Part shown: positions 24,410 through 31,763 of the stretch, one piece after another
How positions within the stretch are numbered: the stretch's first letter is position 1
How the letters are laid out: each line of letters opens with the position of its first letter
Assembly (NCBI GenBank): GCA_902787185.1
Contig: CADAFP010000001.1
Location: 59,033-123,032, forward strand
DNA length: 64,000 nt
Origin: an uncultured Bacteroidales bacterium
GTDB lineage: Bacteria > Bacteroidota > Bacteroidia > Bacteroidales > Muribaculaceae
Direction: 5' to 3'
Made by a program: the position numbers and the translations under genes
The notes under the pieces: model-generated
What the model was told of the DNA's origin: nothing
The model's database searches: none
Seen by the model: the letters and a program-made list of their open reading frames with translations, nothing else

Positions 24410-25155
24410 TGGACATGAACAACGGCATCCTCAAGGTGGTCAAGAGCTTGGGTGCCAAGAAATATCGTGACGATGAGGGCTTGTTTGTCGCCGAGGGCAC
24501 CAAGTGCGTACGCGACACGTGGCAGCATTTCAACTGCCGCTGGCTCATCGCCAAGCGCTCATGGTATGAGCAGTGCGGCACCGCCGAGCATTATGATAAG
24601 ATCGTTTTTGCCAACGGCCAGCAGATGGCCCGCATCTCACAGTTTGACACCCCCAGTGATGTCATCGCAGTCTATGAGAAGCCTGAAGATGTGATCGATA
24701 CCGACCGTGTCGCAGCAAGCCTGAACATCGTCCTCGACAACATCCAGGACCCGGGCAACCTGGGCACCATCATCCGTCTGGCAGACTGGTTCGGCATCCG
24801 CGACATCTTTGCCAGCAAGACCACGGTCGATGTCTATAACCACAAGGTGGTGCAGGCGACAATGGGTGCCATCGCACGCGTCAAGGTGCATTACGGTGAC
24901 CTGGAAGCTTTGTTCGAGGAGTATCCTGACCTTCCCGTCTATGGCACCTTCCTCGACGGCAAGGACATCTACACCAGCGAATTGGGAAAGAAGGGCTTTG
25001 TCATCTTTGGCAACGAGGGCCAGGGCATCAGTGCCAAGGTCGCCAAGCATGCCAACCATCGCCTGCTCATTCCCAAGGCTAAAACGGCCGGTAGCGAGTC
25101 GCTCAATGTGGGTGTCGCCGCCGCCATCACCATCAGCGAATTCTTCCGCCGTTAA
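24406..25155 (+). CDS. SpoU/TrmH-family RNA 2'-O-ribose methyltransferase
   Basis: 249 residues. N-terminal substrate-binding domain (KVVKSLGAKKYRDDEGLFVAEGTKCVRD), then the SPOUT catalytic domain: motif 1 NIVLDNIQDPGNLGTIIRLA, motif 2 FVIFGNEGQGIS, motif 3 SLNVGVAAAITISEF, all of which form the AdoMet-binding knot. It methylates a ribose 2'-OH in rRNA or tRNA; the target nucleotide cannot be told. The ATG at 24406 overlaps the preceding stop (ATGA). A longer frame from 24313 lies inside the upstream gene and is rejected. A 42-bp 9-nt-periodic spacer separates it from radA. Confidence 0.92.
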   Translation: MMDMNNGILKVVKSLGAKKYRDDEGLFVAEGTKCVRDTWQHFNCRWLIAKRSWYEQCGTAEHYDKIVFANGQQMARISQFDTPSDVIAVYEKPEDVIDTDRVAASLNIVLDNIQDPGNLGTIIRLADWFGIRDIFASKTTVDVYNHKVVQATMGAIARVKVHYGDLEALFEEYPDLPVYGTFLDGKDIYTSELGKKGFVIFGNEGQGISAKVAKHANHRLLIPKAKTAGSESLNVGVAAAITISEFFRR

Positions 25156-25197
25156 TCCGTTATCTCCGTTTAATCCGTATCATCCGTTATCTCCATC
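25156..25197. repeat. 9-nt periodic spacer before radA
   Basis: Degenerate 9-mers in phase (TAATCCGTT, ATCTCCGTT, TAATCCGTA, TCATCCGTT, ATCTCCATC) fill the gap exactly. Confidence 0.65.
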
Positions 25198-26583
25198 ATG
25201 GCCAAGCAAGTTAACAAGACCACTTTCTTCTGCAAGAATTGCGGCAACGAGTCGCCCAAGTGGCTCGGTAAGTGCCCTGCCTGTGGCGAGTGGAACACCT
25301 ATATTGAGGAGCCTAAGGCTCCCAAAACATCGGCAATGCGTTACAGCCCTGCGGGCGATAACGGACATAGGACGGTGGAACCCGTCAAAATCTCGGAAAT
25401 CCATGCCGAGGACCAGCCGCGCATCAACTTGCCCAGCAATGAGCTCAACCGCGTGCTGGGCGGTGGCCTTGTGCCGGGCAGCATCGTGCTGCTGGGCGGT
25501 GAACCGGGCATCGGCAAATCGACGCTGGTCTTGCAGAACGTGCTGCGCATCCGCTCACGGCGTGTCCTCTATGTCTCGGGCGAGGAAAGTCCCCAGCAGT
25601 TGCGTATGCGTGCCGACCGCATCGCTGGCGGACGCATGGATTGCGAGTGTTACCTGTTGTGCGAGACTTCGCTGGACAATATCTTTAATAGCATACGCGC
25701 GTTTCAGCCGGGACTCATCATCGTCGATTCCATCCAGACCATCGCCAGTGAGCAGCTGGAGAGCGCGCCTGGCAGCGTGACACAGGTGCGTGAGTGTGCC
25801 GCTGCCTTTCAGCGCTATGCCAAGGAAACTTACACCCCTGTCATCCTCATCGGCCATATCAACAAAGAGGGCAGCATTGCTGGTCCCAAGGTGCTGGAGC
25901 ACATCGTCGATGCCGTCATCCAGTTTGAGGGTGACCGCAATTACCTGTACAGGATTCTCAGGCCGATAAAAAACCGCTTTGGCAACACGAGCGAAATCGG
26001 CATCTACGAGATGAAGGAAGATGGCCTGCGAGAGGTGACTAACCCCAGCGAACTGCTCCTGAGCGACCGTGACGGCGACCTGTCGGGCACCGCCATCGGC
26101 GTGACCATAGACGGCATGCGCCCCTTCCTCATCGAGGTGCAGGCACTGGTGAGCACTGCCGCCTATGGTACAGCCCAGCGGTCGGTGACAGGCTTTGAGC
26201 AGCGCCGCATGAACATGCTGCTTGCTGTGTTGGAGAAGAGATTGGGCTTCAAGTTGGCGCAGAAGGATGTCTTCCTCAACATCGTGGGCGGCATCAAGGT
26301 CAACGACCCCGCCCTGGACCTGGCGGTCATCAGCGCTATCCTGTCGTCCAATGTCGATATGGCGATTAACGCCAGCGTCTGCTTTGCAGGCGAGGTCGGC
26401 CTCTCGGGTGAAATCCGCCAAGTCACCCGCTGTGAGCAACGCGTCATCGAGGCTCAGAAACTCGGCTTCGAGACCATCATTATCCCTAAGAACAACCTCA
26501 AGGGCGTCAAGCGCGACGCCTGGACCATCCGCGTCGTCGAAGTCGCCCGCGTCGAGGACGCCTTCCGCTACCTCTTCGGGTAG
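25198..26583 (+). CDS. radA: DNA repair protein RadA
   Basis: 461 residues, the usual size. N-terminal C4 zinc finger (CKNCGNESPKWLGKCPAC), RecA-like ATPase with Walker A GEPGIGKST and Walker B LIIVDSIQT, the diagnostic KNRFG motif (about residue 258), and a C-terminal Lon-protease-like domain (VGGIKVNDPALDLAVISAI ... GEIRQV). RadA is a hexameric DnaB-type helicase that drives branch migration during recombination. Its stop lies two bases from the stop of the convergent TPR gene, so the genes may interfere through read-through transcripts. Confidence 0.96.
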   Translation: MAKQVNKTTFFCKNCGNESPKWLGKCPACGEWNTYIEEPKAPKTSAMRYSPAGDNGHRTVEPVKISEIHAEDQPRINLPSNELNRVLGGGLVPGSIVLLGGEPGIGKSTLVLQNVLRIRSRRVLYVSGEESPQQLRMRADRIAGGRMDCECYLLCETSLDNIFNSIRAFQPGLIIVDSIQTIASEQLESAPGSVTQVRECAAAFQRYAKETYTPVILIGHINKEGSIAGPKVLEHIVDAVIQFEGDRNYLYRILRPIKNRFGNTSEIGIYEMKEDGLREVTNPSELLLSDRDGDLSGTAIGVTIDGMRPFLIEVQALVSTAAYGTAQRSVTGFEQRRMNMLLAVLEKRLGFKLAQKDVFLNIVGGIKVNDPALDLAVISAILSSNVDMAINASVCFAGEVGLSGEIRQVTRCEQRVIEAQKLGFETIIIPKNNLKGVKRDAWTIRVVEVARVEDAFRYLFG

Positions 26584-26585
26584 TT

Positions 26586-28877
26586 TTATTGCGATTTCGC
26601 ATTTTTAAATTCTCGACGGGATTTATTCGCTAACCGAAAATATACTTTTGCTTTTTCGTGTTCTCCCAGTGCATCATAGGTTATCCCCAAATTTCTAAAT
26701 GACGATGCTGTGACGGGATGGTTTTCCCCATAGATTTCGATTCTCAGATTGAGGGCTTTAAGTTTATACTCCAAAGCCTTCTTCTGGTCTCCTAATTTAC
26801 CGTATGTGATGCCTACGTTGCTGATAGCTGCGGCGGTTTCAGGATGTCTTTCCCCATAGATTTCGGTTCTCAGATTGAGGGCTTTGAGAAAATACTCCAA
26901 AGCCTTCTTTTGGTCTCCTATTTTACTGTATATAATGCCTACATTACTGATTGTTGCAGCTGTTTTAGGATGTCTTTCTCCGTAGATTTCAGTTCTCATA
27001 TTGAGGGCTTTGAGCTGATACTCCAAAGCCTTTTTAGTGTCTCGTAATTTACCGTAAGTAATTGCCAAGTTGCTGATAGCTGCGGCGATTTCAGAATGTC
27101 TTTCCCCATAGATTTCGGTTCTCAGATTGAGGACTTTAAGGAAATACTCCAAAGCCTTCTTCTGGTCTCCTAATTTACTGTAAGCAATTGCCACGTTGCT
27201 GATAGCTGCGGTGGTTTCAGGATGTCTTTCCCCATAGATTTCTATTCTTAGATTAAGGGCTTTGAGGAAATATACCAAAGCCTTCTTCTGGTCTCCTAAT
27301 TTACTGTAAACAATTGCCACATTGCTGATAGCTGCAACGGTCTCAGGATGTCTTTCCCCAAAGATTTCTGTTCTTAGATTAAGGGCCTCCAGGAAATACT
27401 CCAGAGCCCTCTTTTGGTCTCCTAACTTACTGTATATAATGCCTACATTGTTGATTGCTGCGGCGGTTTCAGGATGTTTTTTCCCATAGATTTCGATTCT
27501 CATATTGAGGGCTTTGAGGAAATACTCCAAAGCCTTCTCTGGAATTCCCAATTTTTCAAATGTGATGCCTACGTTGCTGATAGCTGATGCTGTTTTAGGA
27601 TGTCTTTCCCCATTGATGTTGGTTCTTAGATTGAGTGCATTGAACTGATACTCCAAAGCCTTCTTTTGGTCTCCTAACTTACTGTATAAAATGCCCACCT
27701 TGCTGATGGCTGATGCTGTTTTAGGATGTCTTTCTTTAAAGAGTCCTTCTCTCAGTTCAAGTGCTTTGTTGAAGTACTTTAAAGCTTCTTCGTAATTGCC
27801 TAAAAAGACATAGTAATAGCCTGTACTATAGTAAGCATCAGCTGCCTCGGCACTTTTTTCTCCAAACGTCTGTAGGCAAATGCTAAGAATTTTTTCTTGC
27901 AATTCAACAATTTTGTCTGTCCATCCATTAGGCATCTTCGCCTCTATCAGTTTGATTTTAAGCTTATACTCTTCGATATTGGATTTAAGACCTTCTTTTC
28001 CTTTGTCAAGCAGCTCGAGATTATGTTCTACGTCGCGGTCAATCTTCTCTTCGTCAAGTATGGCATTAGCACCGTTCAAATCACCTTGATTAAAATGTGT
28101 GATAGCCCTTTTCAAACGGTCAGAGCGCATTGTGGCTTTATGTTGGGTAATATAGGTGGCAGTATTCCACATATTATCCTCCATGATGGATTGTTTCTCT
28201 TTGAGTTCCAATAATACCGTAGCATATTCTTGGTAATCTGGGTCATCTTGAGAGATTTTTGCTATCAATCTCTCAGTTCTTTCAATTTCTTTAATCAGAC
28301 GTGTGTATTCCTCATTATTTCCGGCAAATGGCACTTTCAATAAGTCCACATATACTTTGCCGTCAATAGTAACCATAGAGTTTTTAATTTCCACAAATTT
28401 GCTCTCGCCCCAAAATTCGCTCAAAAAAATGATGACTTGAAGCAAGAAATGAGCTTTAAGTGTATCGAAATTTTCAAACTCAATGACAAAATCATGGTAT
28501 TTCTCATAGTAACTTTCCTTGAATGCTTTTAGCTCTTGTTTTACGGCTTCGCTTTTTTTGCAATAGGTATATAGTTTTTTGAGCTGGCGTCCTGCGCTCA
28601 ATTCAGTGATGGCCGTATCAAATTCTCGTTTGGTGAACTTTCCAAATTTTGTCCAGAACAAAGCAATACAAATATCGCATAACTTCAGTTCATTATTGTA
28701 CATTTCCTGTTTGTCATAGGGGATGTGTGATGCATCCATAAATTCCCACTGGACGGTTTGGAAGCATAAACCTTGACGTTCAAGAGCAAAACTTAAGCTC
28801 TGAGCCAGGTTTGCCAATTCTTTCCGCTCAGCGATAAGTTCATTAGATGAGGCTATGAAGATTTTGATAGTTTTCAT
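26586..28877 (-). CDS. DUF4062-like N-terminal domain fused to kinesin-light-chain-type TPR array
   Basis: 763 residues, cytoplasmic. Residues 1-150 carry a Rossmann-like domain: KIFIASSNELIAERKELANL, then QWEFMD, and the hydrophobic strand CDICIALFWTKFGKF with TKREFDTAITE, all resembling DUF4062 (TIR-like) domains found at the front of STAND and TPR proteins. A helical linker with coiled-coil tendency (about 195-320) follows. From about 345 to the end there are some ten 42-residue TPRs of the form ALEYFLKALNLRTEIYGERH-PETAAAISNVGI. At DNA level these 126-bp units are nearly identical, so copy number could change by recombination. Such proteins are candidates for sensor or scaffold parts of anti-phage conflict systems, but no effector gene lies nearby. 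ATG 28877 is chosen because the promoter start point near 28894 leaves almost no leader for 28889. Confidence 0.85.
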   Translation of the reverse strand: MKTIKIFIASSNELIAERKELANLAQSLSFALERQGLCFQTVQWEFMDASHIPYDKQEMYNNELKLCDICIALFWTKFGKFTKREFDTAITELSAGRQLKKLYTYCKKSEAVKQELKAFKESYYEKYHDFVIEFENFDTLKAHFLLQVIIFLSEFWGESKFVEIKNSMVTIDGKVYVDLLKVPFAGNNEEYTRLIKEIERTERLIAKISQDDPDYQEYATVLLELKEKQSIMEDNMWNTATYITQHKATMRSDRLKRAITHFNQGDLNGANAILDEEKIDRDVEHNLELLDKGKEGLKSNIEEYKLKIKLIEAKMPNGWTDKIVELQEKILSICLQTFGEKSAEAADAYYSTGYYYVFLGNYEEALKYFNKALELREGLFKERHPKTASAISKVGILYSKLGDQKKALEYQFNALNLRTNINGERHPKTASAISNVGITFEKLGIPEKALEYFLKALNMRIEIYGKKHPETAAAINNVGIIYSKLGDQKRALEYFLEALNLRTEIFGERHPETVAAISNVAIVYSKLGDQKKALVYFLKALNLRIEIYGERHPETTAAISNVAIAYSKLGDQKKALEYFLKVLNLRTEIYGERHSEIAAAISNLAITYGKLRDTKKALEYQLKALNMRTEIYGERHPKTAATISNVGIIYSKIGDQKKALEYFLKALNLRTEIYGERHPETAAAISNVGITYGKLGDQKKALEYKLKALNLRIEIYGENHPVTASSFRNLGITYDALGEHEKAKVYFRLANKSRREFKNAKSQ
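26640..27800 (-). repeat. 126-bp TPR-coding tandem repeats
   Basis: About nine units of 126 bp inside the TPR gene, sharing long identical runs such as the segments coding GERHPETAAAISNV and GDQKKALEYFLKAL. Units differ mostly at a few codons. Shared runs are long enough for homologous recombination or replication slippage. Confidence 0.85.
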
Positions 28878-28898
28878 TCTATTGTTCATTATATGTTA

Positions 28899-28930
28899 CA
28901 AAGATAACACAATTCTCTTTGATTCACAAA
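28899..28930 (-). promoter_or_regulatory. Promoter of the DUF4062-TPR gene
   Basis: On the minus strand TTTG (28930-28927), 20 bases, TATCTTTG (28906-28899). The expected start point near 28894 favours ATG 28877 as the translation start. Confidence 0.72.
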
Positions 28931-28949
28931 ACTTTGTGAAAATAATTAT

Positions 28950-28991
28950 CAACGAGGACAGTAATAGAGTGAATCTAAACTTTCCTCGTTG
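28950..28991 (-). terminator. Hairpin after the feo operon
   Basis: A perfect 9-bp inverted repeat CAACGAGGA (28950-28958) / TCCTCGTTG (28983-28991) with a 24-base loop lies 29 bases beyond the stop of the FeoB-associated gene. On the minus strand the stem is followed by ATAATTATTTTC. Probable terminator, with the long loop lowering confidence. Confidence 0.55.
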
Positions 28992-29019
28992 ATATAAGAA
29001 CCGTTATCAAAATGTGTAT

Positions 29020-29181
29020 TTATGGGCAATGCTTCCTGTTGCAGTGGCAGTCTTTGCCGCAGCCGCAGCCGCAGTCGCCCTTGCCGCGTGTCGTCTTGAT
29101 GACGCGACGCAGCACATACACCAGTGCTACGGCGACGATGCCGAGCACCACAATCGTCTGTATAATTGCTGATGTTGTCAT
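29020..29181 (-). CDS. FeoB-associated Cys-rich membrane protein
   Basis: 53 residues, found by reading the gap downstream of feoB. ATG 29181: residues 1-4 MTTS, then one membrane helix AIIQTIVVLGIVAVALVYVL, a basic segment RRVIKTTRGKG, and a Cys-rich tail with the pattern DCGCGCGKDCHC ... HC (six Cys plus two His). This is the layout of the small FeoB-associated proteins (PF12669 type), which sit downstream of feoB in many anaerobes and are thought to help the Fe2+ channel, perhaps as metal- or redox-sensing subunit. It lies 50 bp after feoB on the same strand, across a short heptamer array, and is followed by a hairpin. An open frame on the opposite strand (29012-29218) is a shadow of it. 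Confidence 0.9.
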   Translation of the reverse strand: MTTSAIIQTIVVLGIVAVALVYVLRRVIKTTRGKGDCGCGCGKDCHCNRKHCP

Positions 29182-29189
29182 AATTTCTA

Positions 29190-29231
29190 ACTCCTCATTT
29201 CTAACTCCTAATTCCTAATTCCTAACTCAGC
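29190..29231. repeat. 7-nt periodic array between feoB and its small partner
   Basis: CTAACTC, CTCATTT, CTAACTC, CTAATTC, CTAATTC, CTAACTC heptamers, then AGCCTAAAGCC, which overlaps the feoB stop (CGG CTT TAG on the minus strand). Confidence 0.8.
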
Positions 29232-31622
29232 CTAAAGCCGAATCACTGTCTGGTAGAAGATGAACGATACAATCCATGCCACGGCGGTGGTGTAAACCAC
29301 CTCAAATGCTACCCATTTCCAGCTCGCCTCACGCTTGATGGCGGCGAGAGCGGCGATGCACGGGAAGTAGAGCAGGATGAAGAGCATGAACGAGTAGGCA
29401 ACCATCCAGTTGAAGACGGGTTCACCGTTAGGCTTGGTGGCCGTCTGCAGTTTCTCCTTGAGCGATGTGCTCTCCTCGTCGGCATCGGTCTCGCCCGTGT
29501 AGAGCACGCCCATGGTCGAAACGACAATCTCCTTGGCGGCGGCACCTGTGAGCACACTCACGCCCATCTGCCAGTTGAAGCCCAGCGGCTCTACCAACGG
29601 CTCGATGGCCTTGCCCATCTGTCCCATATAGGAATTCTCAATCTGCTCTTGAGGCGTTTGTCCCTCGTGGCGGGGGAAGTAGCCCAATGCCCACACGATG
29701 ATGGATGCGGCAAGGATGATGGTACCCATCTTCTGCAAATATTGCTTGCCCTTGCTCCACATGTGGATGGTAGCATTGCGTGCCGTGGGTTTGCGGTAAG
29801 GCGGCAGTTCCATCACGAACTGCGTCTTGTCATGCTTGAGGATGGTCTTGCTCAAGATGATGGCGGTGATAGCCGCTACAAGGATGCCGATGAGGTAGAT
29901 ACTCATCAAGATCAGTCCCTGCTTGGCGGAAAAGAAGGCCGCTACCAGCAGCAGGTAGGCCGGCAGGCGTGCCGAGCACGACATGAACGGAATGGTGAGG
30001 ATGGTCACGATGCGGTCGCGACGGTTCTCCAGCGTGCGTGTCGCCATGATGGCTGGAACGCCGCAGCCAAAGCCGATGAGGTAGGGGATAAACGACTTGC
30101 CGTGCAGCCCCACGCGGTGCATGATGCGGTCCACGATGAATGCGGCGCGCGCCATGTAGCCGCTATCCTCGAGCAGCGAGATGCAGAAGAACAGAATCAG
30201 AATCTGCGGCAGGAAGACGAGCACGCCGCCCACACCGCCAATGATGCCATCGACAATCAAATCTTTGAGGATGCCGTCGGGCATGGCCTTGCCTATCCAA
30301 TCTCCAAGCCACCCGATACCGCTCTCAATCCACTCCTGGGGATAAGCGCCGAGGGTGAACGTGGCCTCAAACATCAGCCACATGAGCACCAGCAGGATGG
30401 GCAACGCCAACCATTTGTTGGTCAACAGTCGGTCCATCGAATAGCCGGGCTTTGTCTCACCTGTGGCGCGCTCGGGGTTGGGAGTGAGGGCTTCGGCGAG
30501 AGCGCCGCGCACAAAACCGTATTTCAGGTCGGTGATGATACTCGTGATGTCGTCATTGTAGTCGCGCTCGATGCGCCCGCGCATCTCGGCGGCCAGTGCC
30601 TTTGCTTGCTCGGCATTTTCTTGACCGTCAAGCAGTTGTATGGCGTGCTGGTCATTCTCGATAATCTTGAGCACGGTGTAGCGGTCCAGTTTGGGGCACA
30701 ATTCTCCCAACTCCTTGAGGCAGTCCTCGATGAGCGTGCCATAGTTCACGTTGTGGTGAAGGGTGTCCTGCTCACTCTCGTCGATGGCTTCCATCGTGGC
30801 TTGTAGCACCTCTTTCACGCCATGCCCGTTATAGGCAGTGACAGGCACCATCCTTGCTCCCAACAGGCGGCTCATCATCTCGATGTCGAGATGGTCACCG
30901 CTCTTCTCCAACTCGTCCCACATGTTGAGGGCTATGACCATGGGGATGTTCATATCCATGACCTGAGTGGTCAGGTACAGGTTGCGCTCCAGGTTGCCCG
31001 CATCCACGATATTGAGGATGGCGTCGGGATGGTTGTCGCGGATATAGGTGCGCACATACATCTCCTCGGGCGAATACTCGGTCAGTGAGTAGGTGCCTGG
31101 CAGATCCACCAATTGCACCTTGCGGCCTCCGATGTTGAACCAGCCTTCCTTGCTGTCAACGGTCACACCGCCATAGTTGCCCACCTTTTCTTTGGCTCCC
31201 GTCACGTTGTTGAACAGTGAGGTCTTGCCGCAGTTGGGGTTACCGACAAGGACCACGCGCAACACATTGTCAGCCATCGGGTCAACGCCTGCCACCTCGG
31301 TCTCGATAATGCCGTTGAAGGCGTCTTCCATGTCACAGAATTCGGCATCCTTCTCGGTGACCTCGACCTGGGCGGCCTCGCTGTGGCGCAACGAGATGTG
31401 TGAGCCCATGATCATGTATTCCACGGGGTCTTGGAGCGGGGCGTTCTTGAGGACGGTCACGCGGGCACCGCGCACAAAGCCCATCTCCAGCAAGCGCTGG
31501 CGGAAAGCCCCATCGCCCATGACACGTACCACCTGTACGGTCATGCCCACGGGTTCGTTGTCCAACAGCCTTGTCTTCAGGACTTTGCTATCATTGTTTT
31601 CTTTCTTATTGTTGTTTCTCAT
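29232..31622 (-). CDS. feoB: FeoA-FeoB fusion, ferrous iron transporter B
   Basis: 796 residues. Residues 1-95: basic leader, then a FeoA (SH3-like) domain (GMTVQVVRVMGDGAFRQRLL ... GARVTVLKNAPLQDPVEYMI). From about 120: G-protein domain with G1 GNPNCGKTSLFN, G3 VDLPGTYSL and G4 ALNMWDE. From about 385 to the end: membrane core with two Gate motifs (LPQILILFFCISLLEDSGYM; IGFGCGVPAIMATRTL; FMSCSARLPAYLLLVAAFF). It imports Fe2+ driven by GTP, in the inner membrane. The start is ATG 31622: the ATG at 31661 lies upstream of the -7 box (31650-31657). The FeoA fusion and the small Cys-rich neighbour are typical for Bacteroidetes. The stop is read from a heptamer-like CGGCTTTAGGC. Confidence 0.95.
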   Translation of the reverse strand: MRNNNKKENNDSKVLKTRLLDNEPVGMTVQVVRVMGDGAFRQRLLEMGFVRGARVTVLKNAPLQDPVEYMIMGSHISLRHSEAAQVEVTEKDAEFCDMEDAFNGIIETEVAGVDPMADNVLRVVLVGNPNCGKTSLFNNVTGAKEKVGNYGGVTVDSKEGWFNIGGRKVQLVDLPGTYSLTEYSPEEMYVRTYIRDNHPDAILNIVDAGNLERNLYLTTQVMDMNIPMVIALNMWDELEKSGDHLDIEMMSRLLGARMVPVTAYNGHGVKEVLQATMEAIDESEQDTLHHNVNYGTLIEDCLKELGELCPKLDRYTVLKIIENDQHAIQLLDGQENAEQAKALAAEMRGRIERDYNDDITSIITDLKYGFVRGALAEALTPNPERATGETKPGYSMDRLLTNKWLALPILLVLMWLMFEATFTLGAYPQEWIESGIGWLGDWIGKAMPDGILKDLIVDGIIGGVGGVLVFLPQILILFFCISLLEDSGYMARAAFIVDRIMHRVGLHGKSFIPYLIGFGCGVPAIMATRTLENRRDRIVTILTIPFMSCSARLPAYLLLVAAFFSAKQGLILMSIYLIGILVAAITAIILSKTILKHDKTQFVMELPPYRKPTARNATIHMWSKGKQYLQKMGTIILAASIIVWALGYFPRHEGQTPQEQIENSYMGQMGKAIEPLVEPLGFNWQMGVSVLTGAAAKEIVVSTMGVLYTGETDADEESTSLKEKLQTATKPNGEPVFNWMVAYSFMLFILLYFPCIAALAAIKREASWKWVAFEVVYTTAVAWIVSFIFYQTVIRL

Positions 31623-31649
31623 TTCGTGTATGTATTCTATTTCACGTTG

Positions 31650-31680
31650 CAAAATTATCATGGTAATACTGATCTTGCAA
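31650..31680 (-). promoter_or_regulatory. Promoter of the feo operon
   Basis: On the minus strand TTGC (31680-31677), 19 bases, TAATTTTG (31657-31650); leader of about 25 bases to ATG 31622. No obvious Fur box was recognised. Confidence 0.65.
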
Positions 31681-31721
31681 TCCCCATTTTTAGCACTTTT
31701 GCCCGTTTTTTATCACCATTA

Positions 31722-31753
31722 TTGGGGATATTAGGGGTTTTTGTGTACTTTTG
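31722..31753 (+). promoter_or_regulatory. Promoter of the DEAD-box helicase gene
   Basis: TTGG (31722-31725), 20 bases, TACTTTTG (31746-31753). The expected start point is about five bases before ATG 31764, so the message is nearly leaderless or begins translation at Met9 (31788). Confidence 0.6.
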
Positions 31754-31763
31754 TACTTCCTGA

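Noticed and set aside
26640-27800. Regular 126-bp repeats as a CRISPR or satellite array
   Set aside because: They are in frame and encode TPRs within one long gene.
29012-29218. 68-codon plus-strand frame below feoB
   Set aside because: Opposite strand encodes the convincing FeoB-associated Cys-rich protein.
29649-30806. 385-codon plus-strand frame opposite feoB
   Set aside because: Antisense artefact rich in His, Gln and Asp; feoB motifs are complete on the other strand.
31623-31661. Upstream ATG (31661) as feoB start
   Set aside because: It lies upstream of the -7 promoter box and would not be in the transcript.
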